This document shows positions 1 through 9,572 of a stretch of 64,000 bases of DNA, piece by piece. Positions within the stretch are counted from its first letter, which is position 1. Each line of letters begins with the position of its first letter. The stretch spans positions 599,052 to 663,051 of the forward strand of contig NZ_JBNFTW010000002.1 in assembly GCF_049943955.1 (NCBI RefSeq), in the 5' to 3' direction. The notes under the pieces are model-generated. The model was not told the DNA's origin, searched no databases, and saw only the letters and a list, made by a program, of their open reading frames with translations. Both the position numbers and the translations under genes were made by a program. The stretch comes from Desulfosporosinus sp049943955. GTDB lineage: Bacteria; Bacillota; Desulfitobacteriia; Desulfitobacteriales; Desulfitobacteriaceae.

Positions 1-23
1 GAGAATGAAAGGGTGATAAACCC

Positions 24-1571
24 ATGCCGGCCCAATCTAATATGTATCGTCTCAAACCCGAGGACATCTTTGGCCTTCTTCAAGAAATTAATCACCAAGA
101 GAATTTAGAAGACGCCCTAAAATTACTGACAAAACGTGGGCTTGATTTTTTTAATTCGACGATGGCTGGTATTTGGCTATTTGAAGAACAAAAATTTCAT
201 TCTCTGACCATTAGTGCTCTTACAGAACAACAAGAAAGATTTTTAAAGCATAGCTTTCTTTCTTCAGATTTGAGGGATTTTTTTAAAGGTATAATAGAAA
301 GCGATGCTTTTTTTGAGCCTAAAATTACGCTCCACGAAATTGACGAGCAAGGGTATGAACATGATTTCAGAGCATTAAAAAAGGGGTATTCTTTCACAGA
401 ATGGAGCGAACATCTACGGGAGTTTAAAATACGGCGAATTTTATGTGTTCCTTTGGTTCATTATGGCCAGTTCTTTGGCTTGCTGGCTCTATTTAGTCCT
501 AATCCTTTCGCCTTTGATGAGAATAGCGTCTATTGGCTGGAACAACTGATGCCCTTGATTTCTTCGAATGTCTATGAGCAGCAGCTGCGTTTGGCGGCTT
601 TAGACCGTGAACAGGCTTTATCCCTGCTTTTACGGGGAACTGAAATTTTAGTAAAGGCTGTTTCCGAGGATCAATTGTTAGCTGAAGCCGGGGAAATGGC
701 TATGGAAATTTTATATCTCGAAGCAGGCTTTTTTCATATGGAGCAAGATGGGGAGTGGATCATACGGTCACCCTTTGGGCGGTTAAAGCACTTAGAAAAA
801 GTTTGGCAAGAGTGGATGAATTGCGATAAGCAAATCCATTTTCCGTCGGGGTATGTACCACGTTCGACACCAACATTAAGGATTTTAGAAAAATCGGATC
901 AAAGAGATATGCCATATCCTGTAAAGCGGATTTATGTCCATCCGATTATAGCCCATCGCGGGATTGTCGGGGAACTCTGGCTTATGGACTCAGGAGTCAG
1001 GAATCTTGAACAAACTCAAGAAATACTATCGGCTTTTGTTAGGATTTTAAGTATGTCTCTAGAAACGATACGCCAAAGGCTGGAACTTAGACGTTTGGCA
1101 ACAACAGATTGCTTAACCGGGATTTTAAATCGTCAAGGTTTTGAACAGCGGATGTTGGGAGAAATGGCGAATACCTTGAGGCGCGGAACGACCTTTCAAT
1201 TTTTGCTTCTTGACTTAGACGGTTTTAAAAATTTGAATGACACCCAAGGACATCCCGCGGGAGATCTTGCCCTCGTTCATGTTGCCCAAAACCTGCAAAA
1301 ATCTGTTCGGTTAGGCGATATCGTTGCTCGAACAGGCGGTGATGAATTTGCTGTGGTCTTTACGGATTTAAAGGCAGGTACAGACGCCATTAAAATTATT
1401 GAACGTTTAAAGAAAAATTTAGACCTCGAAAAATTTGGTTTGGGTATAACCATTGGGGTTGCTGAATTTCCTACAGAATCTCAGGACTATGAAACATTAT
1501 ATAAAGTTTCCGATCGTCGACTCTATATCGGAAAACAAAATGGGAAAGGACAAATCATTGTCAGAGACTAA
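24..1571 (+). CDS. GAF-containing diguanylate cyclase (GGDEF)
   Basis: A 515-residue protein that probably makes cyclic di-GMP from two GTP. The C-terminal GGDEF domain starts near residue 360 with TTDCLTGILNRQGF, carries the metal-site segment LDLDGFKNLND and has an intact GGDEF signature at about 438-442. RLGD lies five residues before it, so the allosteric inhibitory I-site (RxxD) is present. The first 340 residues have no membrane segment and look like two GAF-type sensory modules (CVPLVHYGQFFGLLALF is GAF-like), so the enzyme is likely cytosolic. ATG at 24 follows AAAGGGTG; an in-frame ATG at 42 is an alternative. The ligand cannot be told. A GC-rich hairpin terminator follows. Confidence 0.9.
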   Translation: MPAQSNMYRLKPEDIFGLLQEINHQENLEDALKLLTKRGLDFFNSTMAGIWLFEEQKFHSLTISALTEQQERFLKHSFLSSDLRDFFKGIIESDAFFEPKITLHEIDEQGYEHDFRALKKGYSFTEWSEHLREFKIRRILCVPLVHYGQFFGLLALFSPNPFAFDENSVYWLEQLMPLISSNVYEQQLRLAALDREQALSLLLRGTEILVKAVSEDQLLAEAGEMAMEILYLEAGFFHMEQDGEWIIRSPFGRLKHLEKVWQEWMNCDKQIHFPSGYVPRSTPTLRILEKSDQRDMPYPVKRIYVHPIIAHRGIVGELWLMDSGVRNLEQTQEILSAFVRILSMSLETIRQRLELRRLATTDCLTGILNRQGFEQRMLGEMANTLRRGTTFQFLLLDLDGFKNLNDTQGHPAGDLALVHVAQNLQKSVRLGDIVARTGGDEFAVVFTDLKAGTDAIKIIERLKKNLDLEKFGLGITIGVAEFPTESQDYETLYKVSDRRLYIGKQNGKGQIIVRD

Positions 1572-1615
1572 TCCTAGAATTATCTTGAACTGAAAAGCGA
1601 ATTTTGAAATTCGGC

Positions 1616-1639
1616 CGGCCGTATGGCGGCCGTCTTTTT
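1616..1639 (+). terminator. Rho-independent terminator after the GGDEF gene
   Basis: Six-base-pair perfect stem CGGCCG / CGGCCG with a TATGG loop, followed by TCTTTTT. It separates the two cyclic-di-GMP genes, so they are probably separate transcripts. Confidence 0.75.
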
Positions 1640-1736
1640 ATACAGAAAAAATTTGTCTATATTTAGAAAAAAACCAATTATTAGCAGGATTTTCATTAAA
1701 TCTTGGAGAATGGATTTCTAAAGGAGGAGATCCTTT

Positions 1737-4700
1737 ATGATGGCTAACCTGAAATGGGACAATTTAAAACGAATTACCCCATGGCGCTTAACGATCTTGT
1801 ATGCTTTAATCAGTGGTTTTTGGATACTATTTTCGGATCGTATTTTGGGACTTTTTATTCATGATCAGGCGTTATATGTTCAGTTATCAACCCTAAAGGG
1901 GTGGTTCTATGTTTTTGTTACATCGGTTTTTCTCTATCTGTTCTTTTACTGGGGAATAAAATCACTTCAGGATTCTGAAGAAGCGCTACAGGACAGTTAT
2001 CAACGGCTAAAGTTAAAGCATAAGGAGCTTGAAATTGCCCATGAAGAAATGGAGGCGACTCATGAAGAGCTTGTTGCTGCCGAGGAAGAGCTGAAGCAGC
2101 AATTTTATGAAGTTCAAGAACAAGAGGCGTACTATCGAAGGGTATATGAGGGGATTTCCAGCGGAATTATCGTGCAGAATCGCTATGGACAGCTTATTCA
2201 TGCCAATGATGCTGCCTGTCGCTTGTTGAGGCGTGGTCGCTCCCAATTGAGATTGCCTTCTCCTATTGATGGTTCTTGGCAAGCTTACTTTTCTGATGGC
2301 ACACCCTTTAAATGGGAGGAATTACCTAAGGATGCTTTAGCTCACAATGAAAAATCAACTCTTTATCGTGAACTAGTAGTTTCAGAGGGGAGTCAACAGA
2401 AATCCTGGCTATCGATCCATTCTGACATTATTCAAAATCTGAATTCTGATCATGATCAGGAGATCATAACAACCCTCGTAGATATTACAGAGGAGAAAAT
2501 GTTAGAAATCTATGAACATCTTTTAAATGAGATCAATCAAATGGTGTTATCTGAAAAAACCCTGCCTGAAATTAAACGATATCTCTGTGAACAGCTTGTC
2601 AAGCAGATGGAATTTCCTTGGGTTTGGATCGGGGTAAAAAAGGACGATGGAATGGTTGAGTTTCGGGCAGAAGCTGGTCTGAAGTATTCGGACTCCAATC
2701 CGATCCGTTGGGATGAGTCTTTATATGGGCAAGGAGCAGTAGGACGTGCAATTCAAACCGGTTATAAACATGTGGAAGTGTTAGAGGGAAACCCTATTTT
2801 CGAAGCTTGGAAAGAGTTTATTGAGAAAAATGAACTTCGTTCAGTGGCAGCTTTTCCTCTGATCCATCAGGGAGAAACCTTTGGAGTTTTGACGTTATAT
2901 TCGCAAATAATTGACTATTTTAATGAAAAACGGCTGGCTTTTTTGGAACATTTTTCGTTTCAATTAGCGGTTATGTTTAATTCAGCAAGCGATCGAGAAC
3001 ATATAGAACGCTATCGTCTTTTAGCTGAGGACTCTTTGGAAATGATTCTGTTTGTCCAACCGGACGGACGGATCATGGATGCCAATGAGGCTGCCATAAA
3101 TCGTTATGGATATACCCGGGAAGAGTTAACGAGCATGTATATCCATGATATACGCCTAAATGCTGACCGTGATAAACTTATCGAACAACTCAGACTAGCA
3201 CAAAACGGGATTCAGTTTGAGTGCCTGCACCACTGCAAAGACGGCAGTATTTTTCCGGTCGATGTCAGCTCTAAGGGGGCTGTTTTTCGTGGCCAGTCAA
3301 TTATCGTAAGTATCATCCGTGACGTCACAGAACGAAAAAATGCTGAGGCTATCATTTGGCTGGAAAAAGAACGTGCTCAAGTTACTTTGGACTCAATTGG
3401 GGATGCGGTCATTACTACGGATGTTCAGGGGAATGTTGAATATCTTAATCCTATAGCCGAAGCCCTAACTGGCTGGAGTAATGCCGAAGCAGTGGGCTGT
3501 TCATTAGAGCACGTTTTTCGGATAGTCAATGAAAATACTAACGCCCCCGTTGAGAGTCCTATTGTTCGCTGCTTAAGAGAAGGGCGTATTGTTGGCTTAG
3601 CAAACCATACTGTCTTAATCCATCAAAATGGACAGAGAATAGCCATCGAAGACTCTGCAGCTCCAATTCGCGATCGGCAAGGTGGCGTTATTGGAGGAGT
3701 TTTGGTCTTCCATGACGTTAGTGACAAGCGAAATTTAGTGAAGGAACTTGCACATCAAGCCCACCATGATTCTCTTACCGGCTTGCCAAATCGTCTTCTG
3801 TTCAATGAACTCCTGAACCAGGCGTTGGCACAAGCTCGGCGTAAGAAGAGTATGCTGGCAGTTTTGTTCCTTGATTTAGACCATTTTAAGCTAATCAATG
3901 ATACTATGGGACATAATATGGGTGATCTTCTCCTTCAGCTGTGTTCGGAGCGACTTCAACAAGCGATACGTGAAGGAGATACTATTGCTCGTCAAGGCGG
4001 AGATGAATTTTTGATTCTTCTTCCCGAAATTAGGCGGGGAGAAGAAGCCGCCTATGTCACTGATAGGATCTTAAAAGTTTTTTTAGAGCCCTTTATGCTC
4101 AGTGGGAACGAAGTATTCATTAGTACAAGTGTCGGAATAAGCCTTTATCCTAATGATGGCAGTGATTTAGAATCTTTAGTCAAACAAGCAGATACAGCAA
4201 TGTATTATGCCAAGGAGCAAGGCCGAAAAAACTATCAATTTTTTACACCGGAACTCAACAGCCGGGCACAGGAACGTCTCACGCTTGAGAATAATCTGCG
4301 TAAAGCCTTAGAACGGGAAGAGTTTGTTCTTAACTATCAACCACAAGTGGATTTCAGTACAGGACGGATTGTTGGTATGGAGGCCCTGATTCGCTGGAAT
4401 TCTGCCGAGAGAGGAATCGTTTCCCCGGACGTATTTATTCCTATTGCTGAAGAAACAGGTTTAATTGTTCCTATTGGGGAATGGGTATTGCGAAATGCCT
4501 GTGCCCAAAATGTTGCCTGGCAAAAACAAGGACATCAGCCCTGGCGCATTGCTGTAAATATTTCGGCGCGACAGTTCCAGGAAGCCAATTTTATTGAATT
4601 ACTATCTAAAGTAATAAACGATACCGAAATGGACCCTCAGTGGCTGGAAATTGAAATCACAGAGAGCATTGCCATGAAAAAAGGGGAATCTTCCGTTAAC

Positions 4701-5042
4701 TTATTACATCGTATTAAAGAACTAGGAGTTCGGATTTCCATTGATGATTTTGGAACTGGATTTTCGTCACTGAATTACTTACAACGATTGCCGGTAGATA
4801 CTTTAAAAATTGACCAGTCTTTTGTTCGAGATATTTCTGAAGATAATAATGGGGAAGAAGTCATTACTACAATTATTTTATTGGCTCGAAGTCTTCACCT
4901 TAGAGTAATCGCTGAAGGAGTAGAAACGAAAATCCAATGGCATTTCCTCAAAGAAAAACAATGTGATGAAATGCAAGGATATTTCTTTAGTAAACCGCTC
5001 ATGGCAGAGGACATTGAACGAAAGTTTTTATCCGGTTTTTAA
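1737..5042 (+). CDS. Membrane PAS/GAF sensor with GGDEF and EAL domains
   Basis: A 1101-residue cyclic-di-GMP signalling protein. Two N-terminal membrane segments (about residues 17-37 and 58-80) are followed by a glutamate-rich coiled coil (80-130), a PAS domain (130-245), a GAF domain (about 260-420), two more PAS domains (430-545, 550-665), GGDEF (about 675-835) and EAL (850-1095). GGDEF is intact at 754-758 with the I-site REGD five residues before. The EAL signature is at 882-884, with catalytic-site segments DDFGTGFSS, KIDQSFV and AEGVET. Both synthesis and hydrolysis therefore look possible. ATG at 1737 follows AAAGGAGGAGATCCTTT. The stop codon TAA coincides with the left edge of a repeat element (5040-5145), so the last residues may have been altered by insertion. 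Confidence 0.92.
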   Translation: MMANLKWDNLKRITPWRLTILYALISGFWILFSDRILGLFIHDQALYVQLSTLKGWFYVFVTSVFLYLFFYWGIKSLQDSEEALQDSYQRLKLKHKELEIAHEEMEATHEELVAAEEELKQQFYEVQEQEAYYRRVYEGISSGIIVQNRYGQLIHANDAACRLLRRGRSQLRLPSPIDGSWQAYFSDGTPFKWEELPKDALAHNEKSTLYRELVVSEGSQQKSWLSIHSDIIQNLNSDHDQEIITTLVDITEEKMLEIYEHLLNEINQMVLSEKTLPEIKRYLCEQLVKQMEFPWVWIGVKKDDGMVEFRAEAGLKYSDSNPIRWDESLYGQGAVGRAIQTGYKHVEVLEGNPIFEAWKEFIEKNELRSVAAFPLIHQGETFGVLTLYSQIIDYFNEKRLAFLEHFSFQLAVMFNSASDREHIERYRLLAEDSLEMILFVQPDGRIMDANEAAINRYGYTREELTSMYIHDIRLNADRDKLIEQLRLAQNGIQFECLHHCKDGSIFPVDVSSKGAVFRGQSIIVSIIRDVTERKNAEAIIWLEKERAQVTLDSIGDAVITTDVQGNVEYLNPIAEALTGWSNAEAVGCSLEHVFRIVNENTNAPVESPIVRCLREGRIVGLANHTVLIHQNGQRIAIEDSAAPIRDRQGGVIGGVLVFHDVSDKRNLVKELAHQAHHDSLTGLPNRLLFNELLNQALAQARRKKSMLAVLFLDLDHFKLINDTMGHNMGDLLLQLCSERLQQAIREGDTIARQGGDEFLILLPEIRRGEEAAYVTDRILKVFLEPFMLSGNEVFISTSVGISLYPNDGSDLESLVKQADTAMYYAKEQGRKNYQFFTPELNSRAQERLTLENNLRKALEREEFVLNYQPQVDFSTGRIVGMEALIRWNSAERGIVSPDVFIPIAEETGLIVPIGEWVLRNACAQNVAWQKQGHQPWRIAVNISARQFQEANFIELLSKVINDTEMDPQWLEIEITESIAMKKGESSVNLLHRIKELGVRISIDDFGTGFSSLNYLQRLPVDTLKIDQSFVRDISEDNNGEEVITTIILLARSLHLRVIAEGVETKIQWHFLKEKQCDEMQGYFFSKPLMAEDIERKFLSGF

Positions 5043-5145
5043 GCCCCCCACTTCTATAAGTGGGGGTGGGCCCTTCGTAAAACTTCAGGTGGGGTAGAGT
5101 CCCCATCTGAAGCCCCGATGTTCAGCTTTAGTTGAACGAGTTCAC
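5040..5145 (+). repeat. Three-hairpin repeat, copy A (IS200/IS605-end-like)
   Basis: Left edge TAAGCCCCCCAC. Hairpin 1 is CCCCCACTT-CTAT-AAGTGGGGG. Hairpin 2 runs from CTTCAGGTGGGG to CCCCATCTGAAG. Hairpin 3 is GTTCAGCTTTAGTTGAAC. The copy ends with GAGTTCAC at 5145. The same order and right boundary recur at 33499-33670 and, inverted, at 37599-37690. Hairpin-rich ends with a TTCAC-like cut site suggest a non-autonomous relic of an IS200/IS605-type element; that assignment is inference. Confidence 0.75.
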
Positions 5146-5291
5146 TGTCCGATTAATACATAATGATTACAACAACTTGATCTCTGGCAGGAAATTATTT
5201 CAGAAAGTAGAATTATATATTAGCCAACTATATAAAAGAGAGAAAAATATAAAAATGTGACATATATCAGCTGAACTGAGGAGGATTTAAG

Positions 5292-6452
5292 ATGCGGTAT
5301 GCAAAATGGATGGCTAATATAGGTGAAAGCTTTATAGGGGAAATGCTAAAAGCTGCCCAGAATCCAGATATGATATCCTTTGCCGGCGGTTTGCCGGCCC
5401 ATGAACTTTTTCCGGATCAGGTCTTGCAGCGCAGTTTTCAGCGCGTTTTCGAGGAACAGGGAAAACCTGCTCTTCAATATGCTCAAACTGCCGGACATCC
5501 GCCTTTAAGAGAATGGCTTGCGAAAGAGCATTTAAGAAATGGTAAACCGGCTGAGATGGAAAACATCGTTGTGACAACAGGAAGTCAACAGGGCTTAAGT
5601 TTATTGGGTCAAACCTTTTTAGATCCGGGTGACGTTGTGTTTTTGGAAATGCCGACTTATCTGGGAGCGATTCAGGCCTTTCAGGCTTTTGGTGCTCAAT
5701 TCAGGATGATTCCCTGCGATGATCAGGGGATTATTCCCGAGGAACTGGAGAAAATGCTTGGTGAAGTAACTCCTAAATTCTTATATCTTATTCCCAATTA
5801 CCAAAATCCTAGCGGTAAGGTAATGGGACTTGCGCGCAGACTGCAGCTTTTGCGGGTAGCTCAAATTTATGATTTGTTGATTGTTGAGGATAATCCTTAC
5901 GGGGAGCTGCGTTTTGAAGGGGAAGCTTTGCCTAATTTGGTGGAATTGGGAGAAAATGTCGTCTACTTGGGCACCTTTTCAAAAGTTTTAGCCCCCGGAC
6001 TAAGGGTCGGGTACGTTGTTGCAGATGCAGACATTGCAGATCACCTTTGCCAAACGAAAGAAGGAGTAGACTTACACAGCAATAATCTTACTCAACGTGC
6101 TGTGTTAGAGTTCTTAAAAGAAGGTGTACTCCCAGAACATATTCATACCTTACGAAGGGTCTATAAGGAACGAAGACAAGCTATGGTTGAGGCTATTGAA
6201 AAGTATCTCGGTGACCAGGTGGAAATGATTGTGCCTTCAGGAGGCCTCTTTCTTTGGGCTCGCTTTAAAAATATAGCCAACAGTTTTGATTATGTTGAGG
6301 AGACTATTCGTCAGAATGTTCTCTATGTTCCTGGCGCGGTCTTTTACACAGATCAGCGAGTCACTCCAGAGATACGCTTGAACTATTCCTGCTCGACACC
6401 GGAAGTAATTGATGAGGGAATTAAGCGCTTAGCACGGGCGATCATAGGCTAG
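5292..6452 (+). CDS. PLP-dependent aminotransferase, class I/II (LysN/MocR-like)
   Basis: A 386-residue fold-type I aminotransferase without an N-terminal DNA-binding domain. It has the features of the 2-aminoadipate/aromatic aminotransferase branch: ISFAGGLPAHELFP near the start, YLIPNYQNPSG, DNPYGELRF and the PLP-binding lysine K231 in GTFSKVLAPGLRVG. It transfers an amino group between an amino acid and a 2-oxoacid in the cytosol; the substrate cannot be set from sequence. ATG at 5292 follows GAGGAGGATTTAAG. A bidirectional terminator follows, shared with the convergent cob operon, to which the gene does not belong. Confidence 0.88.
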   Translation: MRYAKWMANIGESFIGEMLKAAQNPDMISFAGGLPAHELFPDQVLQRSFQRVFEEQGKPALQYAQTAGHPPLREWLAKEHLRNGKPAEMENIVVTTGSQQGLSLLGQTFLDPGDVVFLEMPTYLGAIQAFQAFGAQFRMIPCDDQGIIPEELEKMLGEVTPKFLYLIPNYQNPSGKVMGLARRLQLLRVAQIYDLLIVEDNPYGELRFEGEALPNLVELGENVVYLGTFSKVLAPGLRVGYVVADADIADHLCQTKEGVDLHSNNLTQRAVLEFLKEGVLPEHIHTLRRVYKERRQAMVEAIEKYLGDQVEMIVPSGGLFLWARFKNIANSFDYVEETIRQNVLYVPGAVFYTDQRVTPEIRLNYSCSTPEVIDEGIKRLARAIIG

Positions 6453-6544
6453 GCAATTATAGTTCTTTGATCAACAAAGAGATGATTAGCCAGGATAATT
6501 AATTGGATGATTAAATAGGATTTAGTGAACTAATAAGAAACTGG

Positions 6545-6574
6545 GGCCGTAACGAAGATTAATTCGTTACGGCC
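6545..6574. terminator. Bidirectional terminator between aminotransferase and cobS
   Basis: Perfect 12-bp inverted repeat GGCCGTAACGAA / TTCGTTACGGCC, placed between two convergent genes. It can serve both. Confidence 0.75.
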
Positions 6575-6617
6575 TCTTCCACAAATAATGACCCTATTTT
6601 AAGATGTATTTTTACTT

Positions 6618-7355
6618 CTAATGGAGAAAAGGAAAGGCTGCAAAAAGGCAAAGTACTTCAGAAAGCTCAATAATGGCTCCATAGAGATCGCCGGTCAAGC
6701 CGCCGATTAGGGAAGTGATTTTCTTGGCCCAAAGGGTTACAGCAATAACACAAACGAAGAATGAGATTATACCTGCGAAGCCTGATAATAAATAGGAGAT
6801 TCCACAGACTAGGGCTCCCGAGATAAGAAGTGTAATCCATTGAGTCGCCTCGTGAAATCCCTTGCCTAATCCTTGAGCTCGAGCATATGGAAAGGCTATG
6901 ACGCCTATTTGAAAAACCCAACGCGAAAGCATAGGCATAATAAGAAGAAGAGAGAATTTTGCCAGAGTTAGACTTGCAAGTAAAGAAAATTTAAAGAGCA
7001 GTAAACCAAAGAGTGCCATGGAAGCATGGGCTCCAACCCGGCTGTCCTTCATGATTTCTAAGATTCGCTCCGGGCTGCGGGCGGACAGCAATCCGTCCAT
7101 GCTGTCCATGAAACCATCAAGATGGAGCCCGCCGGTGAGGATTAGTTCGGCAACTAAGAGGAGAGCCCCTAACACTAATGGCGGAAAAAATGGAAACAAC
7201 CCTTTGGCCAAAAGCCAAAGAATAAAGCCTATTAAAAGTCCTACTAATGGATAATAACGATAACTTCCAGTAAACTCTTCTGAGGTTACCTCCACCTTAG
7301 GTGAGGGTAAAGGAAGTCTGGTTAGGAAAGTAAGAGCGATGAGAAATCCACGCAT
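6618..7355 (-). CDS. cobS: Adenosylcobinamide-GDP ribazoletransferase (cobalamin synthase)
   Basis: A 245-residue polytopic membrane protein of the CobS family. It joins alpha-ribazole (phosphate) to adenosylcobinamide-GDP, the last assembly step of adenosylcobalamin. Seen: FLTRLPLP near the N-terminus, the acidic signature GGLHLDGFMDSMDGLLS (about 75-91), the basic motif near DSRVGAHASMALF, and several hydrophobic helices. Only 3 nt separate its start from the stop of cobU, so it is the last gene of the cobT-cobU-cobS operon. Length is normal for the family. Confidence 0.95.
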   Translation of the reverse strand: MRGFLIALTFLTRLPLPSPKVEVTSEEFTGSYRYYPLVGLLIGFILWLLAKGLFPFFPPLVLGALLLVAELILTGGLHLDGFMDSMDGLLSARSPERILEIMKDSRVGAHASMALFGLLLFKFSLLASLTLAKFSLLLIMPMLSRWVFQIGVIAFPYARAQGLGKGFHEATQWITLLISGALVCGISYLLSGFAGIISFFVCVIAVTLWAKKITSLIGGLTGDLYGAIIELSEVLCLFAAFPFLH

Positions 7356-7358
7356 TGG

Positions 7359-7994
7359 CTATCTCTCCTTGCCCAGGGATGAGAGCAAGGCCTCGCCGGA
7401 ATGCTTGATTTCCACGGGGAGACCCGCAGTGACCCAATAAACATTATCGGCGCTTTGGGCGAGAATTTGATTACTTCGTCCTGCTAAATCGCGGTAAGCA
7501 CGGGATAAGGGATTTTCCGGAACAATTCCCTGACCGACTTCATTGGTAACGAAAATAACAGACGGCTGAATTTTTTGCGCCAGGAGCCCTACTTCTTGTA
7601 CGAGGGATAAGATTTTAGGTTCGATCATCTCATAAATGGTTCGGGTAATATGAGCTGATTGCGAAGCTTGTGCATTTTTCTCTGTCTCGGATAGAAGAAG
7701 ATTCGTGAGCCAAAGGGTAACACAATCGAGGAGAATAACCCCATTCGTCTCTTTTAGTTTCCGCAAGGTGTCGGGAATATTTAATGGTTCTTCGATCAAT
7801 TGCCAAGTTGCGGGCCTTTGCTGTTGGTGCTTTTTGACCCGGTGCGCCATTTCTTCGTCCAAGATTTGAGCCGTTGCAATATAAATGACAGGTCGGTTGG
7901 GGTACGCCGTATGGGCAGCTAATAGTTCCGCAAAACTACTTTTGCCGCTTCGTGACCCTCCCGTTATAAGGGTAAATTGTGACATAGTTTTCAA
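7359..7994 (-). CDS. cobU: Adenosylcobinamide kinase / adenosylcobinamide-phosphate guanylyltransferase
   Basis: A 211-residue bifunctional enzyme that phosphorylates adenosylcobinamide and then adds GMP from GTP. Seen: P-loop ITGGSRSGKSSFAE near the start, DCVTLWLTNLLL, and the family segment TNEVGQGIVPENPLSRAYRD, which includes residues of the guanylyl-transfer region. It is the middle gene of the operon. The start is uncertain: TTG at 7994 lies close after GGGGAG, while ATG at 7985 lies 12 nt after it. Confidence 0.94.
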   Translation of the reverse strand: MKTMSQFTLITGGSRSGKSSFAELLAAHTAYPNRPVIYIATAQILDEEMAHRVKKHQQQRPATWQLIEEPLNIPDTLRKLKETNGVILLDCVTLWLTNLLLSETEKNAQASQSAHITRTIYEMIEPKILSLVQEVGLLAQKIQPSVIFVTNEVGQGIVPENPLSRAYRDLAGRSNQILAQSADNVYWVTAGLPVEIKHSGEALLSSLGKER

Positions 7995-8034
7995 TGACTC
8001 CCCTCATTGTCTTAGTGAACCCAATCACGTGGCT

Positions 8035-9114
8035 CTAATTTGCTTTTTCACTGACGCCTGCATCTTCAAAGGTCGCCATTTCGTTTAAAATGTGCAAGGC
8101 TGCTTCAACGAGGTGAAAGGTCAAGGCTGCTCCCGTGCCTTCACCCAATCTCATATCAAGATTTAGCACCGGTTCCAGTTTTAGTTCAGCTAGTGCTTTA
8201 CGGTGCCCAATTTCGACGGATCCATGGGATGGGAGCATATAAGCCACGCTCTTGGGAGCAAGTTTAGCAGCAATTAAAGCTCCTGCAGTAGAGATAAATC
8301 CATCAATAACGATGGGAACATGACTGGCAGCAGCTTGAATGATGCTGCCTGCAATGGCGGCTATTTCTAAACCTCCAACTTTCACGAGGACATCAAGTGC
8401 ATCTGTTACGTCTGGCCGGTTCACTTCGATGGCTTTTTTAATGGCTTGGCATTTTCTTAAGAGACCTTCGTCATCAATTCCAGTTCCTCGTCCCACAACG
8501 GACTCAACGGAAGAATTCGTCAGGAGGGCTACAATAGCTGAACTGGGAGTGGTATTGCCGATACCAAGTTCTCCGGTAGCAAAAAGGTTATAGCCGTTTT
8601 GAATTTTTTCTTGGGCAACTTCAGCCCCGGTGAGCAACGCTTGGAGCGCTTCCTTTTTCGTCATGGCCGGCCCTTTCGTCATATTCTGAGTTCCGTCGGC
8701 TACACGCTTATGAAGGCAGTTACCTTCGAGAGGAAAAGCAACTCCAACATCGGTTAAAACGACATCAGCTTGGGCTTGGCGAGCCAACACGTTAATAGCT
8801 GCACCGCCGTTTATTATATTATACGCCATTTGGGGAGTAACTTCCTGAGGAAAGGCACTGACTCCTTCTTCCACGACTCCATGATCTCCAGCCATTAAGA
8901 GGACGGCTCTTTTTAAGAGTTTAGGCTGAGAAGTGCGTTGAATTCCGCCAAGCTGTTTCGCAAAGTGTTCTAACTGTCCTAAGCTTCCTTGTGGTTTAGT
9001 CAGGGAATCTAAACGTACTTGAATTTTGGCCATAGCCGCTTCATCAAGGTCAGAAATTGAGGCAATGAGATGTTGAAGTTGATCATGGAGTTGTGCTTCG
9101 GATAAATTTTTCAT
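8035..9114 (-). CDS. cobT: Nicotinate-nucleotide--dimethylbenzimidazole phosphoribosyltransferase
   Basis: A 359-residue CobT. It makes alpha-ribazole phosphate from a lower-ligand base and nicotinate mononucleotide. Seen: LTKPQGSLGQLE, LMAGDHGVVEEGVSA, GIGNTTPSSAI, LPSHGSVEIGH and near the end RLGEGTGAAL, which carries the catalytic glutamate. The frame stays open upstream to 9195, but ATG at 9114 is chosen because TAAGGAGGGT precedes it and the upstream part overlaps the attenuator. First gene of the cobT-cobU-cobS operon and under a cobalamin riboswitch. Which lower ligand is used cannot be told. Confidence 0.95.
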   Translation of the reverse strand: MKNLSEAQLHDQLQHLIASISDLDEAAMAKIQVRLDSLTKPQGSLGQLEHFAKQLGGIQRTSQPKLLKRAVLLMAGDHGVVEEGVSAFPQEVTPQMAYNIINGGAAINVLARQAQADVVLTDVGVAFPLEGNCLHKRVADGTQNMTKGPAMTKKEALQALLTGAEVAQEKIQNGYNLFATGELGIGNTTPSSAIVALLTNSSVESVVGRGTGIDDEGLLRKCQAIKKAIEVNRPDVTDALDVLVKVGGLEIAAIAGSIIQAAASHVPIVIDGFISTAGALIAAKLAPKSVAYMLPSHGSVEIGHRKALAELKLEPVLNLDMRLGEGTGAALTFHLVEAALHILNEMATFEDAGVSEKAN

Positions 9115-9141
9115 GACATAACCCTCCTTAATTTTAAGATG

Positions 9142-9181
9142 AAAAAAAGTAAAGTCCCGCCACAAATAATGTGGTCGGGAC
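9142..9181 (-). terminator. Attenuator terminator of the cobalamin riboswitch
   Basis: On the minus strand, GTCCCGACCACAT / GTGGCGGGAC forms a strong stem at 9154-9181, followed by TTTACTTTTTTTC. It sits between the riboswitch and cobT, as expected for transcriptional attenuation when cobalamin is bound. Confidence 0.85.
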
Positions 9182-9227
9182 TTTGCCGTCGTCACCGACG
9201 CTTCCTAATATAGGGAAGCCGTCAACA

Positions 9228-9376
9228 TTTTAGGCAGGTCTCCTGGCTCTCGAATCATTGCCGGTTCGCAGCCTTCCCAGCATAAGCCAGTGGTCAGCGA
9301 GGCTCATCGAATACAGTGGTGGGTCCGCGTCGTTTTTTATTCCGAACTTCCCTATTCTCCCCTAAGGGCACCTAAA
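9228..9376 (-). promoter_or_regulatory. Cobalamin (adenosylcobalamin) riboswitch
   Basis: Read on the minus strand, the leader begins near AGGTGCCC (9366-9373), holds GCCACTG-like core pieces (GACCACTGGCTTATGCTGGGAAGG) and ends with the B12-box AGCCAGGAGACCTGCCT (9231-9247), matching the known consensus closely. It precedes cobT and an attenuator hairpin, so cobalamin should shut off cobTUS. Outer limits are approximate. Confidence 0.93.
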
Positions 9377-9572
9377 ATGGATTAATTTTCTATAGCATAT
9401 CACAACAGTTACTAATACTCAAGACAGGAAAAGTTGATTAGTTGAAAATAACAACAATTTAAGCGAAGAAAAATCTAACAGTATGTAGTAATTCTGCAAG
9501 GGGAATTACTAAATTTAAATCTTGTCGACTAACTGCATTTTATTTAACCATCAACATAGGGAGGGAACAGTT

